Shown: one piece after another, positions 16,314 through 24,967 of the stretch
Position numbering within the stretch: the stretch's first letter is position 1
Layout: each line of letters opens with the position of its first letter
Source: Lactiplantibacillus daowaiensis
GTDB taxonomy: Bacteria; Bacillota; Bacilli; Lactobacillales; Lactobacillaceae
Reading direction: 5' to 3'
Length of the DNA: 64,000 nt
Assembly: GCF_005405085.1 (NCBI RefSeq)
Contig: NZ_BJDJ01000007.1
Coordinates: forward strand, 55,066 to 119,065
Program-made: the position numbers and the translations under genes
Notes under the pieces: generated by a model
Database searches by the model: none
What the model saw: only the letters and a program-made list of their open reading frames with translations
What the model was told of the DNA's origin: nothing

Positions 16314-17810
16314 TTATTTAAAACGCGCTAGTTGTTGGCATAATGGTTGTGACACTTGTTGTAGCTGTTGATAGAGCAGATAGAGTTGCTGGTAAGTTGC
16401 CACTGTGGCTGGATCAGGGACGATGGTTTGTTCAGCGCCAACTAACGTGCTGGCGGCCTCAATATTGGCTAACTCACCTAGGCTGACCCAGCCGAGAATG
16501 GCTGCACCTAAACAAGAACTTTCAAAACTATTGGGAATCGTCACCGGCGTGGCAAAGCTATCGGCGATTAGTTGTTGCCACGGAGCTGAGTTGGCAAAGC
16601 CACCGGTAGCTTGTAAACTCGTAAATGGTCCGGTTAAGTTTTGGACGAGTTTGGCGACATGGACCAAGTTAAAGGTGATACCTTCTAGCGCCGCACGGGT
16701 CATTTCAGCACGGGTCGTTTGGGCGGTTAACCCGAAAAAGGCCCCACGCGCGTCCGCGTTCCAAAGCGGGGCCCGTTCGCCATTTAAGTACGGTTGCATG
16801 AGCAGCCCGTGACTACCTGCTGGAACTTGACTAACGAGGTCACTTAACTTGGCTAGCGACGGGACGGCGGCATCATGGCCGAACAATTGTTGGCGAACCC
16901 AAGCCAACACGTTACCCCCGTTGTTCACGGGACCACCAATGACCCAGCGGTTGGGGGCTAAGTAGTAACAAAATAGGCGGCCATTTGCATCTAATTGGGG
17001 GTGGTCACTGACAACGCGCACCGCCCCAGATGTGCCGATCGTTAAAGCGGCAACGCCTGGTTGTAAGGCGTTGAGCCCCAGATTTGAGAGGCAGCCATCA
17101 CTGGCCCCTACGATCAAAGGGGTGGTCGGTGTTAAGTGCCATTGTGCCGCGAGGTCGGCTGCTAAGCCAGTGACTTGAGCAGTGGTATCCACTAAGGCTG
17201 GCAATTGGTCAGCCTTGATAGCTGCGAGTTGTAAAGCTAAGGGATCCCAGTCAAAAGTCTGCATATTGAAAAGTCCCGTCGCATTGGCAATCGAATAATC
17301 CATCACAAGTTGGCCAGTCAGCCGATAAATTAAGTAGCTTTTAATATCAACGACCCAACGGGCGGCGTGTTTTAGCGCTGGTTGGGTTTGTTCCAGCCAG
17401 ACTAATTTGGCTAACGGCGTCATCGGATGCAGTGGGGTGCCAGTATGTTGATAGAGCGTCAATGCATCGGATCGTGTGCGCAGTTGGTCAGCGGCGGCTT
17501 TAGCGCGGTTGTCGGCCCAGGTGTACATCCGCGTTAGGGGTTGTCCGTCAGCTGCGAGTAAAATCAAGCTGTGCATTGCGGCGGAAAAACTGATACCACC
17601 AATGGGTAGTTGTGGCTGCTTGGCGGTGACTTCCGTCAGGCCTTGGACCATTGCTTGATAAATCTCAGCGGGGGCTTCTTCAGCCATTCCGGGGGTTGTT
17701 TGATAGAGGGGGTAGCCGTGGTTGGCACTGGCGATGACTTGACCATTTTGGTCGTATAAGACGACTTTCGTGCTAGTCGTGCCGATATCGACACCGAGCA
17801 TTGCTTGCAT
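16314..17810 (-). CDS. gntK: FGGY family kinase, probable gluconokinase
   Basis: A cytoplasmic sugar kinase of 498 residues with the FGGY fold. It shows LGVDIGTTSTKVVLY (phosphate 1), the substrate segment SAAMHSLI with TWADNRA, GASDGCLSNLG, LTIGTSGAVRVV and ATGGFANSAPWQQLIAD. The MHS and TWAD signature points to gluconate rather than xylulose or glycerol. It would make 6-phosphogluconate from ATP and gluconate. The start ATG at 17810 follows AAAGGAAG; an upstream in-frame ATG at 17846 has no site. It is divergent from an RpiR regulator. No gluconate permease is adjacent, which is unusual. Confidence 0.82.
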   Translation of the reverse strand: MQAMLGVDIGTTSTKVVLYDQNGQVIASANHGYPLYQTTPGMAEEAPAEIYQAMVQGLTEVTAKQPQLPIGGISFSAAMHSLILLAADGQPLTRMYTWADNRAKAAADQLRTRSDALTLYQHTGTPLHPMTPLAKLVWLEQTQPALKHAARWVVDIKSYLIYRLTGQLVMDYSIANATGLFNMQTFDWDPLALQLAAIKADQLPALVDTTAQVTGLAADLAAQWHLTPTTPLIVGASDGCLSNLGLNALQPGVAALTIGTSGAVRVVSDHPQLDANGRLFCYYLAPNRWVIGGPVNNGGNVLAWVRQQLFGHDAAVPSLAKLSDLVSQVPAGSHGLLMQPYLNGERAPLWNADARGAFFGLTAQTTRAEMTRAALEGITFNLVHVAKLVQNLTGPFTSLQATGGFANSAPWQQLIADSFATPVTIPNSFESSCLGAAILGWVSLGELANIEAASTLVGAEQTIVPDPATVATYQQLYLLYQQLQQVSQPLCQQLARFK

Positions 17811-17894
17811 GGATAAAGCTTCCTTTCCGTGAATCGAATCATGCATTTAGTGTACAAGCAAAGCACGCGTGGTGCAACTTAGCGTGGTTTAGGG

Positions 17895-17921
17895 CAAATT
17901 GGTAAACTGTGGTAAAATTTG
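17895..17921. promoter_or_regulatory. Possible RpiR binding region
   Basis: Between gntK and rpiR, TGGTAAA occurs twice (17900-17906 and 17910-17916), one helical turn apart. The pair is enclosed by CAAATT and AATTTG arms. Position and symmetry suit the divergent RpiR regulator, but no consensus is available to compare. Confidence 0.3.
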
Positions 17922-17940
17922 GTCATGGAGGTGAGCCGAC

Positions 17941-18816
17941 GTGGCCACACAAAAGACGCATCGTAATCGCGTGTTGACCTTGATTCGCTCATATTACCCG
18001 AATTTGAGTAATACTGATCGCAAGATTGCCGATTACATTATTAAGGACCCCGTTAAAACGGCGGCCCAATCAATTTCAGATTTAGCGGCGGCCGTGGGCG
18101 TTTCGACAGCGACCGTATCGCGGTTCGTTAAGCGGATTAGCTTTAGTAGTTTTCGCGACTTTTCGCGTGAGTTAACGGCGGCCGAACCATTAGAACAAAG
18201 CAAAGCAGACGTCTTTCAAGATGTGGAAAAGCAAACGACTTTTAAAGGCATCGCCGAATCGACCTTTGCCAGTATTCGGAGCTCACTGGATCAAACGAGC
18301 CAAGTGATGACGGAAGCCGACTTAAAACAAGCCACACACTTGTTATTAAAAGCCCGAACGATTGGTTTTTACGGTTTAGGTGGTTCTGCGGTCGCCGCTT
18401 TAGATGGGTATCATAAGTTCGTCCGCACCGGTATTCCATGTGCGCATAATGCCGATTATGATATGCAGCTGATGCAAGCTGCCCAAATGACGGCTAAAGA
18501 CGTCGCCGTGGTGATCTCACATACGGGACGTAATCAACAAACCTTACAAATTTTAAGTACCTTAGCAGAACATCAAGTGCCCGTGATTGCGCTAACGAGT
18601 TTTGGCAATTCACCGTTGGCGAAAGGCAGTGCCGTGGCGTTTATTTCGGTCGCTGAAGAAATCAACTACCGTTCAGAAGGCTTGACGTCACTAATTGCGC
18701 AGATGAGCATTATTGACAGCTTATTCTTGATGACCGCGGTGCATGGTAATTTACAAATGGCGCAGAGCTTAAGTCGCGTTCGTGAAGCGATTAGTCAGAC
18801 ACGAACGGAGATTTAA
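17941..18816 (+). CDS. RpiR family transcriptional regulator (HTH + SIS)
   Basis: A 291-residue regulator. The N-terminal RpiR helix-turn-helix (about 10-85) carries YPNLSNTDRKIADYII and DLAAAVGVSTATVSRFVKRI. A SIS phosphosugar-binding domain (about 125-265) carries FYGLGGSAVAALDGYHKF and VVISHTGRNQQTL. The GTG start follows GGAGGTGAG. It is divergent from gluconokinase, so it probably senses a phosphosugar such as 6-phosphogluconate and controls gluconate use. This is an inference from context. Confidence 0.92.
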   Translation: MATQKTHRNRVLTLIRSYYPNLSNTDRKIADYIIKDPVKTAAQSISDLAAAVGVSTATVSRFVKRISFSSFRDFSRELTAAEPLEQSKADVFQDVEKQTTFKGIAESTFASIRSSLDQTSQVMTEADLKQATHLLLKARTIGFYGLGGSAVAALDGYHKFVRTGIPCAHNADYDMQLMQAAQMTAKDVAVVISHTGRNQQTLQILSTLAEHQVPVIALTSFGNSPLAKGSAVAFISVAEEINYRSEGLTSLIAQMSIIDSLFLMTAVHGNLQMAQSLSRVREAISQTRTEI

Positions 18817-18844
18817 CGCCGGTTTGGCAGATGGGATTGATTAA

Positions 18845-19618
18845 ATGGCGCAGCAACATCTTAAACCAGTTTATGCCCGGACTCGGGGTGCACGGTGGCG
18901 ACATCGGCTCAGCTTAGTGCTGATTCTAGCCGTGATCGCCCTGTTGGGCTGGGGTGGTCTGCAATGGTTACATATGCGACGCACGGCGGTGGTCCGCGGG
19001 TTTAATGTCCGGGGCGTGGCAGTGAGTCAAAATGACGGTTATTTAGACTTTGACGGCCTTCAAAAAGATGGCTTGAAGTTTGTGTACTTAAAAGCGACGC
19101 AAGGGGCAAGTTATACCGATGACAACTTTTCAAGTAATTATTCGCGGGTCCTCGGCACGAGTCTCGGGGTTGGGGTCTATCATGTTTTTAGCTTCTCGAC
19201 TTCGGCGCAGGCCCAGGCGGCATATTTTGAAAAGACTGTTAATGATAATATTGGTAACTTACCAATCGCCATTCAAGTGCAATATTATGGCAATTATACG
19301 GCGGATACACTAGATGTTGCGCGGGCGCAAAAGCAATTACGCGCGCTGGTATTGCGGTTAACGACCCAATATAATCGTAGCTGTGTGATTTGGACGACCC
19401 CGACGTTAGCCAAAAAGGTCGTTAAGCCGGTCATTAAAAAGACGCCGTTGTGGCTAGATACCACGAACACGCACCATCGCGCTAACCGGGTCATGTTTAT
19501 GCACTATTCTAATCGGGCTTTGTATCGGCAAAATGGGACGAGTCAAGAGTTCACTGGTTTGATCTTTAATGGTGATGAGACGGCCTTTCAAAAAGTCATT
19601 GCCAAAGGCCTGCAGTAA
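18845..19618 (+). CDS. Membrane-anchored GH25-fold (lysozyme-like) protein with substituted catalytic residues
   Basis: A 257-residue protein with a basic N-terminus, one membrane helix (about 22-42) and an outside domain. That domain follows the GH25 pattern: LKFVYLKATQGASYTDDNF, GVGVYHVFSFS, then a barrel tail with PLWLD. In GH25 enzymes the catalytic acids lie in G-I-D-x-S and in L-D-x-E. Here the corresponding stretches are RGVAVSQNDG (56-65) and LPIAIQVQYYG (139-149), so Asp, Asp and Glu are replaced by Ala, Gln and Gln. It may bind rather than cut peptidoglycan. The ribosome site is weak. It follows rpiR by 28 bases. Confidence 0.75.
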   Translation: MAQQHLKPVYARTRGARWRHRLSLVLILAVIALLGWGGLQWLHMRRTAVVRGFNVRGVAVSQNDGYLDFDGLQKDGLKFVYLKATQGASYTDDNFSSNYSRVLGTSLGVGVYHVFSFSTSAQAQAAYFEKTVNDNIGNLPIAIQVQYYGNYTADTLDVARAQKQLRALVLRLTTQYNRSCVIWTTPTLAKKVVKPVIKKTPLWLDTTNTHHRANRVMFMHYSNRALYRQNGTSQEFTGLIFNGDETAFQKVIAKGLQ

Positions 19619-19621
19619 TAA

Positions 19622-19667
19622 AAAATTAGCACCTAATCTGAAACGCTTCAGATTAGGTGCTAATTTT
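19622..19667. terminator. Bidirectional terminator
   Basis: A perfect 21-bp inverted repeat (19622-19642 and 19647-19667) with an ACGC loop sits between converging genes, with A/T runs at both ends. Confidence 0.9.
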
Positions 19668-19678
19668 ACTTACGGATT

Positions 19679-20065
19679 TTAGTTACTGGCCGCTTCATCT
19701 AATTGATGGGGTGATAAAATCACGTAATTACGGTTATCCGCTTCATCGAATAACGAAACCGGGCGTTGTTCGTTAGCCTTAATTTCAAGGTGGAACCCGT
19801 ATTTATCGAGCAAAACCAATTCACTGGTGGAGATTGATTCAACCGTGGCCGGCATCGCGCGACCGTCGATTTTAATAATCATATTCGGGTCAATCTCTAA
19901 CTTGTGATCACGGTGATGCTCTTCGTCGCGATACGTCCACGTACCCGCGTAGAAGACCGCCAGATCGCCACTTGTCTGTTGGGTCGAGTGTTGCTTGCGT
20001 AATAATGTGCTTGAGAGTCCTGCCAGTAATGAAAGGCCAAATAAAATGGCGCCACGTCGCTTCAC
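19679..20065 (-). CDS. DUF4828 domain protein
   Basis: A 128-residue protein with an N-terminal hydrophobic segment (about 5-20) that could be a signal or anchor. A small beta-rich domain follows (FYAGTWTYRDEEHHRDHKL, IIKIDGRAMPATV, YVILSPHQLDE). From memory it matches DUF4828, a lactobacillus family of unknown function. The start is a GTG at 20065, with GAAGG about ten bases upstream. It converges on the GH25-fold gene and shares its terminator. Confidence 0.75.
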   Translation of the reverse strand: MKRRGAILFGLSLLAGLSSTLLRKQHSTQQTSGDLAVFYAGTWTYRDEEHHRDHKLEIDPNMIIKIDGRAMPATVESISTSELVLLDKYGFHLEIKANEQRPVSLFDEADNRNYVILSPHQLDEAASN

Positions 20066-20267
20066 CGGATCAACCTTCTTTCTTAAAGTTTACAGTTAAA
20101 ATATACCACTATTTCTAAGCCCCCGTCACGCAATATGGATTTCTTAGCAAAGCTTTTAAACGATTGACATTTTTAAGTAATGGATGACATCTTTTCGACG
20201 CAAAACTGGTAAACTGTAATTATAGGTAAATTAAACCGGTTACAGGTGGTAGGAGGCTGTTTTTAGT

Positions 20268-21278
20268 ATGTTAAAATTAGGTATTATTGGGACAAATTGG
20301 ATTACCCAACAATTTATTGATGCGGCTAAGGCATCTGGCGAATGGGCGTTGACGTCTGTTTATTCCCGCCGTTTAGATCGTGCTGATGAATTTGCGGGCC
20401 AAAATGGCGTCAGTGAGACTTTTGATGACTTAGATAAGTTCTTTAGTAACGGTCACTTTGATGCGGTTTATATCGCCTCACCAAATAGTGTGCATTTTAG
20501 CCAAGCTAAGTTAGCCATCGAACATGGTAAGCATGTGATCGTTGAAAAGCCAGCGGTCGCTAACCAAGCTGAATTTGAAGCGTTAGATGAGTTATTGCGG
20601 GCGCATCCGGGGGTATTGTACTTTGAAGCTGCCCGGCAAGTGCATGAAGAAAACTTCAAACTGATTCAAGCCAAGTTACGTACGATGGACCGGATCCAAG
20701 GGGCGACGTTAACTTACATGAAGTATTCATCACGTTATGACGCCGTCTTAGATGGGCAAGAACCGAATGTCTTTTCATTGAAGTTTGCCGGTGGTGCCTT
20801 GCAAGACTTAGGCGTGTACTTGGCCTATGATGCGGTCGCTTGGTTTGGGATGCCCGATGATGTGGCTTACTATCCAACTTTAGGTCCCACCAAAGTCGAT
20901 GACAGTGGGGTGGCCATTTTACGTTACCCAAGTTTTAACGTGACGTTGAATACCGGGAAGTCGAGCAATTCTTACTTGCCATCTGAAATTTATGGCTTGA
21001 AAGACACGATCGTGATGGATAATGCCGCTGAACTAGGACAAGTCACCTATCATCGTGCTGATGGCAAAACTGACAACTTAGGCGTCGCCCCAGATAAGAA
21101 TCCCATGCTGGCTGAAGCCCGTGACTTTGCGGCAGTCATCAATGATCCTGCTAGTCACGCTAAGGATTATCAAGCTTGGCGTCAATTGAGTCGCAATGTT
21201 AATAAACTACTATTTAATTTACGGCAATCGGCGCATCTGTACTTTTCAGATGCAGAACGCGATACGCCCGCTGAATAG
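20268..21278 (+). CDS. Gfo/Idh/MocA family NAD(P)-dependent oxidoreductase
   Basis: A 336-residue cytoplasmic dehydrogenase. The N-terminal Rossmann fold (about 1-120) has GIIGTNWITQQF, YIASPNSVHFSQAKLAIEHGKHVIVEKP and the EKPA catalytic-lysine motif. A C-terminal alpha/beta domain follows with GGALQDLGVYLAYDAVAWFG. TAGGAGG precedes the ATG. The substrate, usually a sugar or polyol derivative, cannot be read from the sequence. The helicase gene starts 12 bases after its stop, so the two are co-transcribed. Confidence 0.9.
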   Translation: MLKLGIIGTNWITQQFIDAAKASGEWALTSVYSRRLDRADEFAGQNGVSETFDDLDKFFSNGHFDAVYIASPNSVHFSQAKLAIEHGKHVIVEKPAVANQAEFEALDELLRAHPGVLYFEAARQVHEENFKLIQAKLRTMDRIQGATLTYMKYSSRYDAVLDGQEPNVFSLKFAGGALQDLGVYLAYDAVAWFGMPDDVAYYPTLGPTKVDDSGVAILRYPSFNVTLNTGKSSNSYLPSEIYGLKDTIVMDNAAELGQVTYHRADGKTDNLGVAPDKNPMLAEARDFAAVINDPASHAKDYQAWRQLSRNVNKLLFNLRQSAHLYFSDAERDTPAE

Positions 21279-21290
21279 AAACGAGGAACT

Positions 21291-22637
21291 ATGTTAGACG
21301 TATTTAAAGAAAAATTTGCCGCACAAGGCTTTACCCAACCGTCACCAATTCAAACGGCGGTCGAAGCCCCCATGTTAGCGGGCACTTCCGTGTTGGGGTT
21401 AGCCCCGACCGGGTCAGGGAAAACTTTGGCGTTTACGTGGCCGATGTTAGAAATGATTCGCGTCGGTGAAGGGACCCAAGCGTTGATTTTAGCGCCATCA
21501 CAAGAATTAGCGATGCAAACGACCAGTGTGGTCCGTGAGTGGGCCCAATTGATCGATGCTAAGGTATTGGCGTTGACTGGTGGTGCCAATGTTAAACGGC
21601 AGATGGAAAAGCTGAAGAAGCATCCAGAAATTATCGTGGGGACACCTGGTCGGGTGACCAACTTGATTGGCACGGGTAAGTTAAAGCTCGGTCATTTGCA
21701 GTTAATGATCGTCGATGAAGCCGATGAGTTGTTAACGGATGAAACGTTGGACCAAATTCGTGAAATCTTAGATGCGACCTTTGCGGAAACCTTGCAATTA
21801 GGGTTCTTCTCAGCGACTGAAACCAAGATTTTGGATGAATTACCACGTTGGTTCGGCCAAAAGGTTGAAAAGATCGATGTGCGCGCAATTGACCAAACGC
21901 AAGGTGAAGTTCGGCATCGCACGATGGAAGTCGGTAATCGCCATCGCGTTGATTTGTTGAAGCGAATCAGCCGTGTCGACCATTTACGAGCGTTAGTCTT
22001 CTTCAATAAGATGCAAGAACTCCAACATGTGGTCGTTGAATTACGGCACCAACATGTCAGCTTTGCCGCGTTGACGAGTAATCAGCGCCAAGTGGACCGG
22101 GAAAAGGCGTTGCGCTTGTTCCGACAAGGTAAAGTTGAATTGTTATTGACGACTGATTTGGCGGCCCGGGGCTTAGATGTACCTGAATTGCCAGCTGTCA
22201 TCAACTTCCAATTGCCTAAAGATGTCACGACTTATATCCATCGCAGTGGTCGGACTGGCCGGATGGGTGCTAAAGGTTTAGTGATCACGATGGGTGATGA
22301 CCATGATATTCGTGACTTCAAGAAGATGATGAAACCCACGGATTATGAGGTTAAACCCGCCTATCTAGCCGGATATCAAATCGTTGATACTAAGCCAGCC
22401 AAGGTCAAGCCAGCTTTAGCATTCGATCATCCAAGTAGTGGGACCGAAGCAGTTGGCGCCCGGCATCGCGTTGAAGGTATCGGCCATCCTGATACGGTAC
22501 GACAAGAACCGGTTGGGACACCAGTTAAGCCAGAAATTCGGCCGAAGAAGAAAAAAGGACATAATAAGCATTCCAAGAAAAAAGGGATGCGTAAGAAGAA
22601 TCGCGACCGATCTAACAATCAAGTTGATAAGTCGTAA
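21291..22637 (+). CDS. DEAD-box ATP-dependent RNA helicase
   Basis: A 448-residue RNA helicase with the complete motif set: Q motif region GFTQPSPIQ, Walker A as APTGSGKT, TPGR, VDEADELL, SAT in GFFSATETK, and HRSGRTGRMG. Domain 1 is about residues 1-200 and domain 2 about 215-355. The tail after 375 ends in a strongly basic stretch (RPKKKKGHNKHSKKKG) that can bind RNA. It probably remodels rRNA or mRNA, like CshB-type helicases. It lies 12 bases after the oxidoreductase gene. Confidence 0.93.
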   Translation: MLDVFKEKFAAQGFTQPSPIQTAVEAPMLAGTSVLGLAPTGSGKTLAFTWPMLEMIRVGEGTQALILAPSQELAMQTTSVVREWAQLIDAKVLALTGGANVKRQMEKLKKHPEIIVGTPGRVTNLIGTGKLKLGHLQLMIVDEADELLTDETLDQIREILDATFAETLQLGFFSATETKILDELPRWFGQKVEKIDVRAIDQTQGEVRHRTMEVGNRHRVDLLKRISRVDHLRALVFFNKMQELQHVVVELRHQHVSFAALTSNQRQVDREKALRLFRQGKVELLLTTDLAARGLDVPELPAVINFQLPKDVTTYIHRSGRTGRMGAKGLVITMGDDHDIRDFKKMMKPTDYEVKPAYLAGYQIVDTKPAKVKPALAFDHPSSGTEAVGARHRVEGIGHPDTVRQEPVGTPVKPEIRPKKKKGHNKHSKKKGMRKKNRDRSNNQVDKS

Positions 22638-22685
22638 TTGAAAAATTAGTCAATCCGTGAGATGATATTTTACGGATTGGTTTTT

Positions 22686-22758
22686 GGCCCCATAGCACAA
22701 CTGGATAGGGCACCCGCCTCCTAAGCGGTTGATTCCGGTTCAAGTCCGGATGGGGTCA
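22686..22758 (+). tRNA. tRNA-Arg(CCT)
   Basis: A 73-base cloverleaf. The 7-bp acceptor GGCCCCA pairs with TGGGGTC plus discriminator A. The D arm is GCAC/GGGC with AACTGGATAG. The anticodon loop CTCCTAA gives anticodon CCT, and the T arm is CCGG-TTCAAGT-CCGG. CCA is not encoded. Position 12-23 is an A-G mismatch in the D stem and 27-43 is C-T, yet all other conserved positions are present. It marks the left border of an accessory island. Confidence 0.93.
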
Positions 22759-22787
22759 TCGAACCCGTAGTTTTGGGTAATTATGGT

Positions 22788-22843
22788 AAATCAAAAAGCA
22801 CTACAATTCCTTATTTAACAGGGATTGTAGTGCTTTTTGATTT
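22788..22843. terminator. Terminator downstream of tRNA-Arg
   Basis: A long stem (AAATCAAAAAGCACTACAAT and its complement) around a 10-base loop, with A's and T's at the flanks. It can act in either direction. Confidence 0.8.
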
Positions 22844-22977
22844 TGAACTATTCGTTCTGGTTAACGCTGGTTTTACTAATTAGGTACACGAGATTTTTTT
22901 ACTTGTCAGCAAAGATACGTTCCATGGTCAAATCTAACTGCGAATTTTTCGTGTATTTTATTCTGAATAATGTACGT

Positions 22978-23955
22978 ACGCGTTGCGCTAGTTAATTCCG
23001 AGTATTCTAAGATTACGCACTAAAAGACATTGTTCCAACCGTGATTGAAATCCAGTTGATGACCAGACATGAAATTCTTCGATATTAAATAATTCATTCA
23101 ATTGTGAGAAGGTCGTTTCAATTTTTCGTCGTAGTCGATTCATTAGTCGCTGGTCTGTTACCGGTTGTTTCATGTTTTTTCTAATCGGTGTCCATAAATA
23201 AATCAGTCGCTTTTTTAGTTCGTCTTTGAGTGCCTGGCTTAAATAGCCAACATCGGCTAATACTTTTGGACTTGGATATTCATCCATTAACGTATCAACT
23301 ATTTTGATGTCATGTAGTGAAGCTTTCGTTATGACATAGGCTAAAACAATTCCATTATTACCAACTTCAAAACTGCCCTTAAAACCATAATAATTCATCT
23401 TTTTAGTCGTGTTATAGCCAATATTTGCTTGTGACTTCAAGGCTTTAGCACGTAAATTACGGACAGGTTTACATAGTGGCATTGGTAAGCTATCGATAAT
23501 GGTAAAGCCAATTTTGGGCATACACGTTTTAGTTAGACAAACACGAATAAACTGAATGGAAATCCAAGCTTGACGACACAAACGATTGAATCGAGACCGT
23601 TCTGGAAATCTATCAATTGGGAAAATATTGTTCACAAGATAATGATAAAAACGTGTCTGAGTTGTTATTTTTAGCTCAACTTGTCAACACATGAGTGCGA
23701 TGATCATAGCGTCAGAAACCTTGGCCTGATTGACATTTCTCCGGTGTTGGATAGCTTTAGGTACAAACGATAAGTACAAAGGTTGGATAATTTCCAACCA
23801 ATTTGCGAGACCGGATTGTAATTTAACGATAGGTTGGTTAGAATTTAATTGGCCTAACATAGGAGACACCTCTTTGCCTTGGAATGCTTGAAGTGTAGCT
23901 TGTTTAGGCTATTTTTGTGTAAATGAGATTTTGTTAATTAACTAGCACAACACGT
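22978..23955 (-). mobile_element. IS982-family-like element, inactivated copy
   Basis: Bounded by imperfect terminal inverted repeats: ACGCGTTGCGCTAGTT on the left and the complement of ACGTGTTGTGCTAGTT on the right. These resemble the termini of the intact element at 24968-25931. About 978 bp. No flanking target duplication is visible, consistent with an old insertion. It contains one transposase frame broken by a stop. Confidence 0.75.
22988..23869 (-). pseudogene. IS982 family transposase with a single internal stop
   Basis: One 294-codon frame on the minus strand. It aligns throughout with the intact transposase at 24978-25838 (ERSRFNRLC, TIIDSLPMPLC, ADVGYLSQALKDELKKR, RRKIETTFSQL). The only lesion seen is a TGA at 23686-23684, after ALMC, where the intact copy has Trp (TGG). 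Reading resumes in the same frame (QVELKITTQTRFYHYLV). Both Asp and the Glu of the DDE triad remain. Confidence 0.85.
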
Positions 23956-24124
23956 ATATTTTAGTTGGAAATACTTTCATTTTCTAATCATTTTAACTTC
24001 AATCCGCCGGCATGCCGCTTTTCCTTATAACAAAAGACTCCTTGTATATCGAAATTCTAGTATTTATATCAGCTCCCTTTGTTTTGGAAGAACAATAATC
24101 CTGACTCTTTTAGGTGCTCCATAC

Positions 24125-24941
24125 TTATAATAACTTCTCGATAATTTCTGTTACAACAGCGTAAATTTGTCTGTAATTATGAAAATAGAACATTTGATTT
24201 GGCTTTTCTTTTGGACCCATTGGTAAAGTAGAAGTCAATATTAACATTGATGATTGCGACCATGTGTTCATCTTGGCATTTGTGAATTCGGCCAAATCCA
24301 GACTTATGAATTTGTTTAAGACACTTTGCGGCAATAGGCTCTTTTCAAATTGATTTACAATAATGATTTTCGCATCCCCTTTGGTAACGGTACGACTCCT
24401 AGAGCCTTTGTAATATTTGGGCGCCAATATTTGTCATTTTCTAAATTACATCCACATATATAGGTAGTAATCAGTTTGGAGAATTCTCTTCTAACTAATT
24501 TTCCAGCATTGCAGATTGTTGTGGGGATTCCAGCAGTCACAATATAATCGAATTCACCTTGAATATTTAATAAATATTGCAAAAGCTCATCGATAATTGG
24601 CGTATTAAAAGCTTCCAAAAATGTTAGATGATGCTCGTCTTGATACAAGTCAAGTCGTCATCAAATTCTTCCTGATCAATATTTAGAGCAGCTAGTTGAG
24701 CATAACCAAATGCGTTGTTCTTTGAGTCAAATACACGGGCTAAATCAGTTCGATCTTTATCAAGGTTAGATTTACGATAGGTATATGCGCCCATCAAGTT
24801 GTATTTTGTTGCATCGACAGTTAGCACCTTAAGCGGATTCGGACTTTTGGCTGAACTTGCAAGAGCCTTGGATAGCTCCATTGCTAGTAAAACACTATCG
24901 CCAAAGCGAAGATCGCCATCGATATTAATTATTTTAGCCAC
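24125..24941 (-). pseudogene. ParA/MinD-like P-loop NTPase remnant with two frameshifts
   Basis: Three minus-strand frames join into one protein of about 270 residues. It starts from a GTG at 24941 (MAKIINIDGDLRFGDSVLLA, then KVLTVDATKYNLMG), continues FDYIVTAGIPTTICNAGKLVRREF and ends in a C-terminal helix ITEIIEKLL-like. The layout resembles ParA/MinD ATPases, but the P-loop (GDLRFGDS) is degenerate. Frame is lost at a tandem 5-bp CAAGT duplication (24646-24655) and again by one base near 24419-24421. An IS982 element sits 26 bases upstream of the start. Confidence 0.6.
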
Positions 24942-24959
24942 AACGGTTCTTCCATTTAT

Positions 24960-24967
24960 ATTTATAT
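24960..24967. repeat. Left target-site duplication of IS982 copy
   Basis: ATTTATAT directly precedes the left inverted repeat and is repeated at 25932-25939. Confidence 0.8.
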
